Part shown: in pieces, positions 1-12,962 of the stretch
Layout of the letters: each line of letters opens with the position of its first letter
Numbering within the stretch: position 1 is the first letter of the stretch
Origin: Manis javanica
Lineage: Eukaryota; Chordata; Mammalia; Pholidota; Manidae
Direction: 5' to 3'
Length of the DNA stretch: 64,000 nt
Assembly (NCBI RefSeq): GCF_040802235.1
Contig: NC_133161.1
Span: 14,091,001 to 14,155,000, forward strand
Made by a program: the position numbers and the translations under genes
The notes under the pieces: generated by a model
The model's input: only the letters and a program-made list of their open reading frames with translations
What the model was told of the DNA's origin: nothing
Databases searched by the model: none

Positions 1-684
1 CCATTATTTTTTTTTTAAGAAACTAGGTGATTCATCCATATACAGTTCCCCAAATTCAAAATGTAGCGAAGTGTATCCTCATTTGATGCATAATTTCTGT
101 GAATTGATGGCTAGAGTTAGAGGACTGAATACTGTCAGTGGTGCCTTATACTTCCTGTGCCGTCTTACTAAGAGGTGCATGACATCTGGTTATCCTGTGT
201 TTTGTGATGGAGATGGGAGAGTGGGTTCGAGTCATCACTCTGATCCCTCCAATATAATATTCCTCATCTGATCTTTCATGTAATGGTTTTAATAGCTACT
301 GAAGGTTTAGATCCATTATTCTATTAGGGTTTGCAAAGTGGTGGTTTTCTAATTCTGTCAGTTCTGCAATTATTAGCTATGATTGTCTATTATGAAGAAT
401 TTTTCCTTGTGTATGGTTATCCTGAAATATAATTCATGGAGGAAAGGCGCAAAATTCTTTCCCCTGTGTCTCTAATATACTTCAGTATTTATCATTTGAC
501 AAAGAAGCTGTAGGAAATACTTAATGCTAACATAGTCGTCGGCCCTTTGAAGGTTGAACCGACGTACAAAAGGATCAATGCTTTCACATTTTAAACCAGT
601 GGGAAAATGACATTTAATTAATCTAGAAATCATGCATAATTACTGCATTTTGAAAAAGCATGATTACTGGTATATTCATACTAG
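1..684 (+). other. ZC3HAV1: ZC3HAV1 intronic sequence, left edge of window
   Basis: No exon was recognised here. The stretch is AT-rich with no long frame that resembles the ZAP protein. It ends in a pyrimidine-poor but plausible acceptor (ctag at 681-684) before the first recognisable coding exon. The zinc-finger and most WWE-domain exons of ZC3HAV1 must lie to the left of the window. Confidence 0.6.
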
Positions 685-907
685 GAAAATGCAGGGATGA
701 AGTCCATAGAAAAATACAAAGAAAAAATTCTCTGAGAAACCTTGGCTTAGTGGCTCAGGAAGTTAAGGCCAGACCTGGGCATGTGGAAGAGGGAGCCAAG
801 CGACCTCTTCCTCTTGTTGCAGCCGTCAGCCGACGCAGACCCAGCCTGAAACATCGGCACTTCTTCCTCAGCAGAACTGTGGGTTCCCATCCTCGAAAGG
901 ATATAAG
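685..907 (+). CDS. ZC3HAV1: ZC3HAV1 coding exon, end of WWE region to PARP linker (frame-disrupted)
   Basis: ZC3HAV1 (ZAP/PARP13) is a CpG-RNA-binding host antiviral protein. This exon corresponds to the stretch between the second WWE domain and the PARP-like domain. The acceptor is at 683-684 and the donor is AAG|GTACTT at 907/908. The first part reads in the frame that includes 'gcc aag' at 795-800, and it resembles human ZAP at segments such as KxQ...QxxK...RPxH. The last part resembles human ...PQ..CGF.SSKxYK only in a frame shifted by two bases. The switch maps to an apparent 2-base insertion (cg, 801-802). The first frame stays open to 977, but spliced at 907 it meets TAG within three codons of the next exon. 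The shifted frame is closed upstream (TGA at 698, TAA at 764). Homology is from memory of the human protein. The exon boundaries are predicted, and a different donor could apply (GTGGGT at 879). Confidence 0.6.
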
Positions 908-1657
908 GTACTTGATTTTTACTTTTTTGTTTGAAGGTGGGAAAAAGTACTTTGTTACAAACTGTGTATTTGTTTGAATGAAAGAATGAATTGCTTCTGT
1001 AAAACTCTTGGATCAAGATTCAACGGCAGGCATCCAAATGGCGTTTGTGTCACTTGGCCAGAGAACAGCTACCCTCTATAGGGCACCTTGTTTCCAGAGT
1101 CCGGCCACACACGATCTCCTCTGGGCAGGTCCTTGTTGATACTAGTATCTCCGCTTTATGGACAAAAAACCAAGAACTCAGACAGTAAAAGTGACTTGTC
1201 CATTGAGTTGTTGTTGTTAAACAAGGAGTCCCACAAACTGCCTCCTCTAGTTGGTGCAAAACTTTCTGGATCATTGAGCCTCTGCATTGTGCCCCAGCTT
1301 TGGGTGCAGGCCTTGCTGCTTGGGCTCCTTGGCACCTCCAGTGCCTCTCCTCCTGCAGTGGCTGTAGGCAAGGAACTTACCAGGTCACTGGGCCAAGCCA
1401 GACACCTCTGGGGCCCTCCTTTGCTTTTGCCTTTAGGCATAAGGCTTTGTTAGTCGGAAGTCAGCCTGAACAGATGGGCCCAGTGCCAGCTAGTTTGTTA
1501 CTGGAATGAATTGCCAGATATGGAAACCCTAAGCCAGCTTATCCCACCTGGCATCAGAGGCTTGGCAAGGAACCTCCATGGCATAGAGGGCCACACATGT
1601 GAACATATGCTTTAAATGTTTCCTGACTCACATTTATATTTTGTAATACTTTTTTAG
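908..1657 (+). other. ZC3HAV1: ZC3HAV1 intron between linker exon and first PARP-like exon
   Basis: Donor GTACTT at 908 and acceptor tttttttag ending at 1657. I see no further exon in it. Open frames on both strands here do not resemble ZAP or any protein I know. Confidence 0.6.
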
Positions 1658-2151
<494 letters not shown>

Positions 2152-2285
2152 GAAAAGAATGAAGATGAACAAAAGACACGAAGAAATCCTGTTTTGTGCA
2201 ACCAACCGTGTCCACATGGAGTCTATCTGTGTGAATAATTTTGATTGGATCTTACATGGAGTGAAGGAAACCAGATATGGAAAAG
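2152..2285 (+). CDS. ZC3HAV1: ZC3HAV1 exon, middle of PARP-like domain
   Basis: Encodes KRMKMNKRHEEILFCATNRV through ESICVNNFDW to RYGKG. This is the region of ART domains that normally carries the FHGT motif, whose His binds NAD+. Here the motif reads LFCATN, so Cys replaces His. Human PARP13 has Tyr at this position, and it is known to be ADP-ribosylation-inactive. The exon has an open single frame, good splice sites (actag|g at 2151/2152, aaag|gtttg at 2285/2286) and phase continuity with both neighbours. No frameshift or stop is seen. Assignment to ZAP rather than PARP11 or PARP12 rests on the FDW.LH...YGKG block and the downstream C-terminus. Confidence 0.88.
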
Positions 2286-3001
<716 letters not shown>

Positions 3002-4429
3002 AAATGATGAATACAGTGTCATAAAAGATGCGATAGCCATTCTGTTTACTTTTAGGACTGGATTCCCCCAGATAATAACACTTGTACATTTCCTCACCTA
3101 ATCATCAAATGTTGTAGATCAGTGGTTCCCAAATTCTGCTGCACATTTAAATCATCTGAGAAGCTTTAAAAAAACTCCATTGCCCAGATTGTACCCCATT
3201 CCATTTACATCACTATTCCTAGGTGTAAGAGCCAGGCAGTGGTATTTTTTGAAGGTATTTAAAAAATTCCCTGAGGATTCAAATATGTTATAAAGAAGTT
3301 TGGGAACCGCTTGTCTTAGAGATAACTAGTTAAGACTAATTCCTAAAACTTCCTTTCTCTCGTCAGTACTCTTAGTTTACTGTATGGCCTGGTTTTGTTT
3401 TGGTTAAATTGAAAGAAAATGAATTTGGGAAATTTGAGAGAAATTTTAAGATGCCTGTTAAAATAAGGACACAAGATAGTACACCCTGGAATGGGAGATT
3501 GTGAAAAGTTAGGGGGACGGACAATGCTTAGGAATGTGGTGTGGAAAATATAAAGGCAACTTAATGAGATCACGTAACTGCTGTACTATACCTTCGTGGC
3601 GAAACTGATTTGGAGCGTATGTTTCTTTATCTCTACGTGTACTTAGGGGACTCCATCCAGGTTGACTCTTTCTGGAATGCAATACGAGCTGCCAAGTGTG
3701 GCTCAGAGAGAAGCAACCATCTGGAGTTAACTGCGCATTTGGGTTCTCCATATAATTATGGCAAAGTAAGACATTTATATTTTCATCACTATGATTACAG
3801 AGAAGGTTTTTTCCTCCAGGTCGGACTTCCATGAAGTGTCTGTATCTTGGGGGTAGTATGGAGTTGCAGTAACCAGATTCACATAAGCATGACTGATAAA
3901 CCTGAGTGCTGCTGTAGTTTGCTGCAGCAGATGAGGCTCACCGAGGAATTAGAAGCAAAACTATCGCCGTTGAAGGCTGGGCCCCTAAGGAGGCGAGATC
4001 TGTTCCCTCCCGAGCACAGAGTAAAAACGAAGAGAACTCTGCCTCCAACAGGCCATGCACCTAGAAGGGACTTCTTTTTCTAAATATAATAGGTTGTGTG
4101 GAACTGTAGTACTGTCAGTTTTTAGAGCAGCTGAGGTTCCTGGACCAAGAGTTCCTTCCTTACTGTGAATCAGATTTTTCCTTCCAATTTCCTTTTCACC
4201 ATTCCATACCAGTCACCAATTTCCTGTTATAGTTCCTTCCAGTAGACATGTTACAAAAAGTAATTAGAATTAGAGTTGATTTTATATTAGTCAGATTGTA
4301 GATCAGTACAAAAAACTCCACAACCCCTTGGTGTAAGGGCTCCGTCAGTAACAAATGTAGTGATTTTTTTAGGGTAGTGTTAGTTTCTGGGAGGCTTACC
4401 ACCAATAATACTGTCATTCACTTATTTTT
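3002..4429 (+). other. ZC3HAV1: Probable ZC3HAV1 3' UTR and flank
   Basis: Follows the ZAP-L stop codon. Human ZAP-L has a 3' UTR of several kb, so most of this is probably transcribed. I could not place the poly(A) site. AATAAA candidates lie near 5122, 5420 and 6644, and none is decisive. A MER5A copy sits at 3119-3317. No further coding exon was recognised. Confidence 0.4.
3119..3317. mobile_element. MER5A-type hAT-Charlie DNA transposon fragment
   Basis: Begins 'cagtggttcccaaattctgc' and ends 'gtttgggaaccgcttg', the diverged inverted ends of MER5A, with 'gcacatttaaatcatctgagaagcttt' style interior. It is an old non-autonomous element in the ZC3HAV1 3' region. Confidence 0.75.
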
Positions 4430-5000
4430 TTCAAGGCAGCTTCCATTTTGGAGTTTTCCTTTCTTGATCTTGACCCTCACATTACAGAGATACAATTTAT
4501 CCAGCTCTATCCGCCTGCCCGTTTGACAACTCCAGTTGGACATTTCATGGGCATCTCTAATTCAGCATATCCAGAATAGAATTCCCAGTCTGCCTGCCTC
4601 AAACGAATCAGTTCCTCCCCAGTATTTTGTATAGAGAAGTAAGTGGTATGACCATCCACGCATCTGCTCCAGCAGAAACCCAGAAGGCATTCTTGCCTCC
4701 TTTCTCTCCCTCCCCCTGCACACCTAAGCTGGCCCCAAGTCCAATTTTCTCTTGTAAAAAATCTTTGTCCCCTTCTAAGCTGTTCTTTACTTGGCAGCGA
4801 GAATGGTCATATTTTTAATTTTTTTACTTAATAATAACCTTTCAAAACGCAACTCTAATCATGCTTTATAGTAAAGTTGAAAGTCATTATCGTGGCCACA
4901 CACGATCTTGTCCTTCCCTGTCTTCTGTCATTTATTGCCTTCCACAGAAGCTTCTCGGGCTTTCTTTCAGTCTTTGGCACCCCTTTGCACTTAGCTCAGT
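4430..5000 (+). repeat. Probable ancient L2-type LINE fragment
   Basis: Pyrimidine-rich text with short motifs typical of mammalian L2 (ccagctctatccgcctgcc, ttggacatttcatgggcatctc, catgcatctgctcc). It is heavily diverged. Family and boundaries are uncertain. Confidence 0.35.
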
Positions 5001-5259
5001 GGTTCTCAGTCAGCACTTCTGCGTTTTATAAATCTGTTTTTAATGATAATTATTTTGTAACATCCCCTTTATTATACCTAAAATTCAATTCAGTGGTAAT
5101 TTACCTACACACAGTCTTAGAAATAAATTAAAAATTAAATACAATTAATATTAACATAAAAGGGAAATAGAAAGTTTGTAACTTGGGCATAACTATTCTA
5201 GAAGACCTAATTAAGTAGTCAATTATACCTACTTGGAATGAATAAATTGGAACTTAAAA

Positions 5260-5690
5260 GAAGGTAGGAGATCAGAAGCTATTTTGTACAAAGACATATG
5301 GGAAAATGAAAAAGCGGGGATACAAGCGGACATTAGAGTAAAAACTAGTGATAAAATGACTTATTTGCATATGATAATACTTCTATAAGGGAAAAAAATG
5401 AAATAGGTTTAATTGAAATAAAGATACTGTGCAAGAAAATCTACAGATTGTCGAAATGGAGAAAATTGAGGAAATACTTTATTTTTGCAGACGAGTTATA
5501 GGTCATACATGAATGTCTAGTGAGACATTCAAAATTCGTATAGGGTGCAGAATAATTCCTTATTGTGAGGAACTGTCCAGTGTATTGCAGGATGTTCTGC
5601 ATACCTGGCTCTCACATACTAAATGCTAGTAGCACCCTTCCCTCCCCTGACTTATGGTAGCAGCCACAACCCCTAGCAGATCTACTCACC
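5260..5690 (-). repeat. First copy of a diverged local duplication containing a MER20-like element
   Basis: Shares ordered landmarks with 5935-6330: gatcagaagct, ggaaaatgaaa, acagattgtc, an ATGAATGTC/ATAAATGTC block and a stretch reading like reverse-complement MER20 (gcaggatgttctgcat...ctagtagcaccc). MER20 is a non-autonomous hAT-Charlie element. The rest of the unit has no family I recognise. Confidence 0.5.
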
Positions 5691-5934
5691 CTTTCTGAAC
5701 TCAGCATTTTATAGCATCCTCTCTGCTGTCCTGAGATGATAGGTAACACAATCTACTTACACTTACGAGTTTCTTTAAAAATCAGTTTAATGCCCTAACT
5801 CTATTATGGTGCAGAATCAGAAGGAAAGAAATTTGTAATGAAAATAAAATGAATGTCTATGTAGATACTCAGGCATGACTATGCTGTACGACATCATGAA
5901 ATAGATATTTCCTCCTACTTACGGTGAATAGGCT

Positions 5935-6330
5935 TGGATTTAAGAGTCGATCAGAAGCTCCTTCCTGTAAGTACAGGAAAATGAAAGATTAGAAGTATGG
6001 GTGACATAGAATGAAAACCAGTACTTGGGTAAGTCATGACAGACCATATATCTTCTCTGTATATGGTTAAGGGACAGAGCGAAAACTACCTTAATTAAAG
6101 TAAGGATAATAGGACAAATTACAGATTGTCTAAGAGGAAAAAAGGAATTATATTCTCTGACAAGCTGTAGGTCCTTCATAAATGTCCAGCAGGACATTAG
6201 AATGCCGTATAGTGTACAATATTTCTTCGTTGTATGGGCTCAACCCATACACTTCAGGACATCTGTTGTCCCTGCCTGCATCCACTTGATGCCAGTAATA
6301 TCTCCAATTATTATGTAAACTACAATCCAT
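5935..6330 (-). repeat. Second copy of the diverged duplication containing a MER20-like element
   Basis: Pairs with 5260-5690 in the same orientation and landmark order: gatcagaagct, aggaaaatgaaag, acagattgtct, cataaatgtccagcaggacatt, and gatgccagtaat at the MER20 end. Divergence is high, so the duplication is old, or both are copies of one larger unassigned repeat. Confidence 0.5.
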
Positions 6331-9300
6331 CAATTTCCAAAATACCATAGTGTGAACCACTGACTTTGTTAATATCTAATAACCTTAAGATTACCTGACT
6401 TTTACCTCCATTAAGTATGGAGTCCTGCAGATTAGATCAGATACTTTCCCAACAACTCAGTTTTAAAATTCTTTGAGCCTTACTTTTGTTCATTTTTAGC
6501 CTCTATCCAACTTCAAGTTGTCTGCTTTCTGTATTAGAATATAAGCTCTTTGAGCATTGAATCAACCTGTCTTAGTCACTCGGCTACACCTGATACTTAG
6601 CTGAATACGCTAATGCTAGCTAATACGTTGGAAAAATTTTGTTGAATAAAGCAAGCTTAACTATTTGTATTTCAGTAGTTGGGTTGTATTGCTTTTTATT
6701 CTTGAAGTTTAATTTGAGACCATCTAATAAAACGAAATAAATATTAATTTCACTCTGCTGCCTTTATTTGCTGTATTTCTAGGTATCTCCAAAAAGAGAA
6801 TCAACTGCAGACACCAGTTTATTCAGTAGGGGATAGAAGATCTATTTTGCCCTTCCAGCTTTATCGTTCCAGAACTCAGTCACCAAACAACCTTTAGCAC
6901 ACTACCAGGGAAAGGCAGGGTGGTGGTCTGGAGAAGCCTATTGTTGTTTGCACATCTTTTGTCTAGGTGCTTAGAGGAGAGGCTGGAACCTGCGAACACA
7001 TCGTTCTTCTCTGGTCCCAGGGGTGGGAACAAGGCAAGGATGAGGCCCAAAAGTTACAAATATAAATGGTTATCAGCAGACTTGTCCTATCAATCACTCC
7101 TCCAAAAGCCCTTCTCTACTTATCCTTTGTTAATCACAAAGCTTTGGATGGAGAGAGGAGGAAGATCCCTATATGGCAGCATAGGTTTGACTAAAGCAAA
7201 GGTAAAACTGCCATTTGATTTAGACCTCAGTGTATAGGCAACCCCTGGCTGTCAAAGCAGCCACGGTCACGAAAACGCGTTCAATCTAGGCGTGAGCAGA
7301 TGTTTGAGTTTTTCCAATTATTTGTTCTATTTGTTTATGTACTTTGTCATAGCGGGTTCTCAATTTTTCAGAAGTGTTTATTTGAGAAAATGCTGTTTAA
7401 GGTCTTAATATTTTTGCTCTCAGCTCAGTAAGTCTGCCATTTGATTCTTGTGGTGGGACTCCTCAGGCCAGCAGAGCTAGAGACAACCATTTCTTAGACC
7501 TTTGCTGCCCTAAAGGTAACTACCATCAAAGGCAGTAAATGCTGAGTGCTGACTGCGTGTTTAGGCCGCTGGGGCTGTGATAGAGGACGTGGCTGGGGAA
7601 GAGGGCAGGAGGGAACAGTTTCACTGGGAAGGTTAAAACAGTGACATTAGTGCATGTCCTTGTACTGACTCCTTCAAAAGGCCATGCTCAAGAAGTGTGC
7701 CTGGTCATCAGTGAGTGAAAATCTGAGTTTTAGAATCTTGAGTTGGAGGTATGAACTACCTAAATCCTAAAAGCTCAGATCCTAAAATACCATCCCATCT
7801 CAACCTCCTGTGTTTCTCTTTTCTGTTCCCTGTGAATCCACTTACCTCTACTCAATCCTGGATGTCTCCCTTCTCTGAAACTCCACATTCCCCAACAGTC
7901 GGCTCTGGAATCTTTTTTTCTTTTTTTTCTTTACACATTTCAACACTGAACAGCCTCATTTATTTTCATACTTTGTTTCTCACACACTTATGATTTCAGA
8001 ATCTATACTCCTGAGGGGTCAAAAAACACGCTCAAGGTTTCATGGCTAATGAGTAATGGGACCAGAGTATGAGCCGTTGGAGACCATAGTAACCACACTT
8101 ACCATGCCACCCCTCTAAGGGACAGTCTACCTTTTCCCTCTCGTCCCCACTCTTTCCCCGTTAACTCTTGGACATACTCCCGCCCCCACCTCCATGCTCA
8201 TCAAAGACTTGTTCTCACTCAGTCTTCGTCTCTTTTAAGTCCCCCCATCTTCAGCATTCATCATGGACAGCCTGCCCACACTCGATTTCTATAACCTCCT
8301 CGTCTTCATCTTCACTCTCCCAGGCACCCACATCCACAGCTCACTGTCCCTAGACTCGCTCTAGAATGTCTCTTTCAGAAATTGTGAGCTGCTGTTTTCT
8401 ACCTCTGACCCACCACCCTCTTAGCTCCTGGGCTCTCACAGTCCCTACATCTACCGTCTGCACACATTCAGCCCTCCCTAGTCTTCACTTCCTTCCGTGT
8501 CTAGTCTCAAGCCCATTATCTTTCAATCACCCAGAACCTTTGACCTTATATCCTATCCATTTGGCAAACCTAACAGTGGATTCATGAAATTGTTTCTAAA
8601 TGCTGAGTATTTTTAGAGAAAATTGCAGAGCCATTTGGATTAATATCACTACAAATTTTTGGTGTTCAACCACGGCAGCCCTCTGCACTGCCCAGCAATC
8701 CTGTCAGCGTTCTCTCCAACCCCACAGGAGAACTTTGTTAAACCTTTGCCAGCCTCAAGTGACTCCCCCACCCATTCTTGGTCTTATGTATACTTAAAAA
8801 CACCACTACCACCCCTACAAACAGCTTTTGGGGCTTTCCACTTCATCTTAAGCCTACAAACTTGCCTTATACGCTCATCCTTGCCTCTTTTCCTCTTGTC
8901 TAAATCGAAGAGGTGTTTCTTCTCTGAGGTTAGTTTTTCCAGTGTCCGTTCTCTCCCACTGCCTCATGACCCTCACCCACTGAATTACCATTCTTTTTAG
9001 TTGTATTTTCAACTTCCCCTCTTACTGGATCTTTTCACTTGGCATATCACTGCATGTCTCTCCTACAATAAAATACCTCCTTCAACCTTATATCTTCCTC
9101 CAATTATCAGTTAGTCATTACCTTCTCAGACAATTTATAGTCTATAATCCCTAGAGTTTTATATTCTTTTTTTAGCCTACAGAAATCTGCCTTTTCTCAT
9201 TACACCTCAAAAACAAACTTGTCTACTTTTATCAATGTCCTTGTAGGAAAACTCCCTGCAGTATTTTATAATGCTTACAATTTCCTCTTCGAAATTCTCT

Positions 9301-10839
9301 CCTCTTGTGCCCGTGAATGACTCGTTTTTCTCTAAGCTTTCTTTATCAGTTTATATCTTAGGCTGGATTCCCTCCGAGGCCAACAGAAAAGCATTGAATG
9401 CAAGCAGGTTATTTGGTAGGGGAGTAGGGAGTAAAACAGGGAAAGGAAGGCAATATAGGGTGTGCTAATGAGCAGGTTATGGATAACTGGGCAACGGGCT
9501 CAGTTCCATTAAGGAACCTCTGAGAGACTCTGGAATATATACCTGATGTTCCACCTGAGGAATAATGCCCTGGGATATTTAGCCACTATCTGGGAGGAAA
9601 AACTTCCTCTATCCTCTTAGGTTCGTTCAGTAACTAGGGGCCTGCAAATGTAATTTACAACACAGATTGAATGGAGAAAAAATGTACAAAGTTCATCATA
9701 TGCAAATGGAAAATAAGTGACTCCCTAAACAGTTAAAGATGAGGGTTTATATACCTAACTTAATAGGGGAGAAGCAAGCAGGGAGAAAGGCTTATATGGG
9801 AAGAACAAATGGGTTTTTAGACGAAAACAAACAATAGATAAGTTTGTGATAATGTTTACGCAGGTGCCTCTATTTTGTTAATTTTTTTCTCCACCGTCAC
9901 AAAACCCTCAGAGAGGTGACCTAAGGCAGCCTCACTCCCAGACGTTTCTGCTTTTAGTGAAATAAGAATCTCCAAGAAGACTTCTTCCTACATCTGTTCA
10001 ATCTCAAATGTCTAGTTTAAAATAATCTTCATACTAACTCTGGGGGTCTAAGAGTTTCCTCACACCACCAATTCCCTACCATCACTGGTTGAGAACTCTT
10101 CCGGAGGTGTTGACTCCTTGGTAATCAGCATGCTTGTATCATGGGCAAGCTTGCTCCTGTTGGGTGGAAAAAGACCTTGGCAGAGAGCCCAAGCAAATGC
10201 TGAGCGCCAAAGAGACACAGGCAAGACTTTAAGAGCTGTGCCAGTTTCCTTCTAATTCCCACACCCCACCAGCTGAATGCTGTTATTCCCCAAGGTTCTA
10301 TCCTCCCACCTTTGCTTTTATTATTGTGAGTAATCTTATCAACTCTCTTAGCTTTAATTACCTAATAATCTGATATCATCCAAATCTAAATTTCCTTTTC
10401 ATCTTTAAGTTCTAGACCTGTCTATACAACACAACTGTCTACTGAGTATCCACTTCAAACTAGACACAATAAAAACTGAGATTATAGTCCCTCAAATCCT
10501 CTTCCCTTATTCCCTTGCCTGTCTTGCTTTTCTGGAAATCCATTCTTTTAATTGCTGCCAATGATCATTCAGAAACACCTATGCTACAGTATGGCCAGGC
10601 ACTATTTTTGTTTGGGGATATAGCAAGGAACAAGACAAACTCGAGTCCTGCTTTCATGTGCTTGAATTTTACAAATATATGTAAAAAAACACAAGACAAA
10701 TTATCAGTGATAAGTTCCATGCAGAGGCTGGGAAGCTACTTTGGTTTAGGAAGGGCTTTGCTGAGTAGAAGACATTTGAGCTGAGTTGAAGGATAAAGGA
10801 GACAACTAGATTGGGGGAAAGCACTCTAGGTGGAGGGAT
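6331..10839. other. ZC3HAV1-ZC3HAV1L intergenic region
   Basis: No gene was recognised. Notable content is a pyrimidine-rich stretch around 7770-9300 that gives spurious Ser/Pro-rich frames, and 9360-9620, which resembles an old LTR or MaLR remnant (cctccgaggccaacagaaaagc; compare 16300 and 23600) that I cannot assign. Confidence 0.5.
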
Positions 10840-11060
10840 CATGTCACTCCCCAGCTGAAATACCTTCAGTGGCTTTCCAAAGTCTTCAGTATATTAAGTC
10901 CAAATTTCTTAGCATGGCAGAGAGGGTCTTCAGTACCTGGCCAGTTCTCTTCCAGTTCAACTCCTTTACATTACATGGCATTAACTCATTTAATCCTTAC
11001 AACCACACTAGGATAGCAACGGGGGTGGTTGTTGAGTTCCTCGATTCTGTCTTACTCACC
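10840..11060 (+). repeat. L2-like fragment followed by a MIR core fragment
   Basis: 'ccccagctgaaataccttcagtggctttcc' resembles L2 3' sequence, and 'ttaactcatttaatccttacaaccacac' at about 10980-11010 is a MIR core block in the + orientation. Confidence 0.5.
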
Positions 11061-11379
11061 TTTGCACTCTGTCACTGCATTAGCAGTGGCTCACAAAGTG
11101 TTCATTAAATGAGCATGGTGGTGGGCGGGAAGGATTGGCACTTAGTAAATGTACAGGTCTAGACTGGTGCTGGCCAACAGAAACACAAAGCGAGCCATAC
11201 AGGTAATTAAAAATTTTCTCATAGACATCAGAAAAGTAAAAGAAACATACGATTGCAATGACTTTTTATTTAAATGTTACCAACTTAACATGATTACTAT
11301 AAAGTTAACTAATGAGATACCTTACATTCTCTTCATTATAAATCTTCGACATCCAGTGTGTGTAATTTCACACATCCCA

Positions 11380-12480
11380 CCTCCGTTCGGAAGGGTCACG
11401 TTTCAGGTGCTCGGGGGCCACGCGCAGCTAGTACCCACCTACCTCTTCTGAGACCTTCCCCCACGCGGTCCCCGAGGCCCCCTTGTCGTGCTCTTCTACC
11501 GCATTGCCTATTTCATCTTTGCAGCCCTTACTGTGTGCCTCAGATTCTCTCATTTGCTTGCATGTCATCACCGCCCGGCTAAACAAGTCCCTCAAGGCAG
11601 GGAGTCGCCGGGAACGGCGCCTGGCACGGAGCAGGCGCTCAGCGAAATCTGCGCCCGCAGGACCCGCGGCCCCCGAAGACCGCGGCCCGCGCGCCCGCTT
11701 CCGCCGCCGCGGCCCCCAGCCCGCCCTTCCCCAGGCGCGGCCGGGGATCGCGGCTCGAACTCGCCGCCGGGCCTGGGAGGAGCCGGCCCGCCTCGGGTTT
11801 CCGCGCCGGTCTCACCCGGAGCCGCGCCGCGGCCACGGCGGAGCCCACGGCGGGCCCCTCCCTTGCCGGGGGGCTGTGCGCCAGCGGCGGCCGCTGTTCC
11901 TCCAGGACCTGCGCGGAGCCCTCGGAGGCCCGGCTCCGGGACGTGCTGCGGGAGGCGGCCCCGCGGCCGGGAGGGTGGCGGCCGTGTGCTCCGCGCGCCT
12001 CTGCGCCCGCCGCCAGCGCGGAGAGCGCCAGGCCTGCGACCAGCTGCACCTCTACCGCCGCCACACGCTGGGTCAGCGCCCGAACCGCTCCGAGAGGCCG
12101 GGGGGGGGCGGGGGGGGAAGCCCGGGGGAGGTTCCCCTGCGCTCCCAGCTCCGGGGCGGAGGGAGGCGGAAGGCCATCTCGATTTGGATTCCTTAAACAC
12201 CTCACTCCCAGAAGATGTCAGCCCGTCCCCGGGACCTCCGCCGCGCGGCCCGGCCAAGTCAGAGTTCATTGACGGAGACCAGGGGCCCTTTCTGCAGGGA
12301 GCGCTGCCCACTCGCCGCGAGCCTCGGCGTTTACACAGCCAGCCTGGGCGCTCTGACCTGGTCTGACTGCCCGGAAACACCGCAGGGTGTTGGGCGAGCG
12401 GCTTGGGGGGCCGCCTCCTGCCGTGTTGGTGGGTTTACTCAAGCTCCCGAAGCGGGGTGGGGGGCACGCTTTTCCTTTTT
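11380..12480. promoter_or_regulatory. CpG island at the ZC3HAV1L remnant
   Basis: GC-rich DNA with dense CpG dinucleotides, strongest from about 11600 to 12250, set in AT-rich surroundings. It covers exon 1 of the ZC3HAV1L remnant and so marks its ancestral promoter. A run of Gs at 12100-12117, broken once by C, lies where the exon 1 splice donor would be expected. Long frames on both strands here (up to 292 codons) reflect the lack of AT-rich stops, not genes. Confidence 0.8.
11835..12095 (+). pseudogene. ZC3HAV1L: ZC3HAV1L exon 1 remnant (start lost, frameshifts, zinc-finger cysteines lost)
   Basis: ZC3HAV1L encodes a short CCCH-type relative of the ZAP N-terminus. At 11835 the start reads ACG GCG GAG CCC ACG where human has ATG GCG GAG CCC (MAEPT), so the initiator is lost. 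Matching text then falls in three changing frames: LCASGGR; then FLQDLRG after a 1-base loss near 11894; then SEARLRDVL back in the first frame; then VCSARLCARRQRGERQACDQLH after loss of about 40 codons. In the finger region RGEC reads RGER, HFC reads HLY, GKC reads GQR and RDC reads RS, so four of the cysteines are gone. Comparison is to the human protein from memory. Confidence 0.8.
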
Positions 12481-12829
12481 ATTTTATTATTGATTTGTTT
12501 GTTTGTCTGTTAGCTTTTCCTTTTTTTAACGTTGGTGTATTTGGAGGCGGGCAGCTGTGTGGGGTGGAGCAGGCCAGTACAGTCACCTAGGAACCGCTGG
12601 GCATCCTCAGTCCAGCAGGCGACTGGGAGAGGGGGACTCTGGCTTTAAAGACATTCACTGAAAGTGAAAATGACCCTGGCAGGGGAGTTGCTTCAACCCG
12701 TCTTTTTTTATTACCTGCTTATTAGGTTGTAGTGTCTACGGGTTCATGGAAAATTGCTTAGCGCCTCCTCGTAGCTGAAAGCGGCCCTCTTTCCCTGGGT
12801 CTCTGGTCCAGGGCTCTGTGTTCTCCTAG
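12096..12829 (+). other. ZC3HAV1L: ZC3HAV1L pseudogene intron 1
   Basis: Begins in the G-run at 12100-12117 with no convincing donor, and ends at a good acceptor (tgttctcctag, ending at 12829). No other feature was recognised apart from the falling edge of the CpG island. Confidence 0.5.
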
Positions 12830-12962
12830 GTCTCCTTGTACCCTTTCCCAGGATTCCACACACCTGTCAACATCCAAGTCCTGAAAAACTATGTAATTTA
12901 GGCCTCAATGAGGCCCAGCTTCAGATCCTGCTTTCACAGAATGACTCCTGCCTTTACCAGAG
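12830..12962 (+). pseudogene. ZC3HAV1L: ZC3HAV1L exon 2 remnant (frameshifted)
   Basis: Recognisable blocks CTLS, HTPVNIQVLKN and GLNEAQLQILLSQND match the human exon order but lie in different frames. One base is missing before the HTPVN block (near 12852), one at about 12898 ('gtaatttaggcc', which puts TAG in frame) and probably one near 12953. The exon ends CCAGAG followed by GCGAGT, so the donor is GC rather than GT. Several independent lesions argue against a sequencing error. Confidence 0.8.

Noticed and set aside
660..977. 105-codon frame as a stand-alone small gene
   Set aside because: Its first part matches ZC3HAV1 between good splice sites. The extension to 977 is intronic read-through.
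11592..12380. Long open frames on both strands (up to 292 codons)
   Set aside because: They lie in a CpG island where stops are rare. They are Pro/Arg/Gly/Ala-rich, overlap each other, and the only recognisable homology is the broken ZC3HAV1L exon 1.
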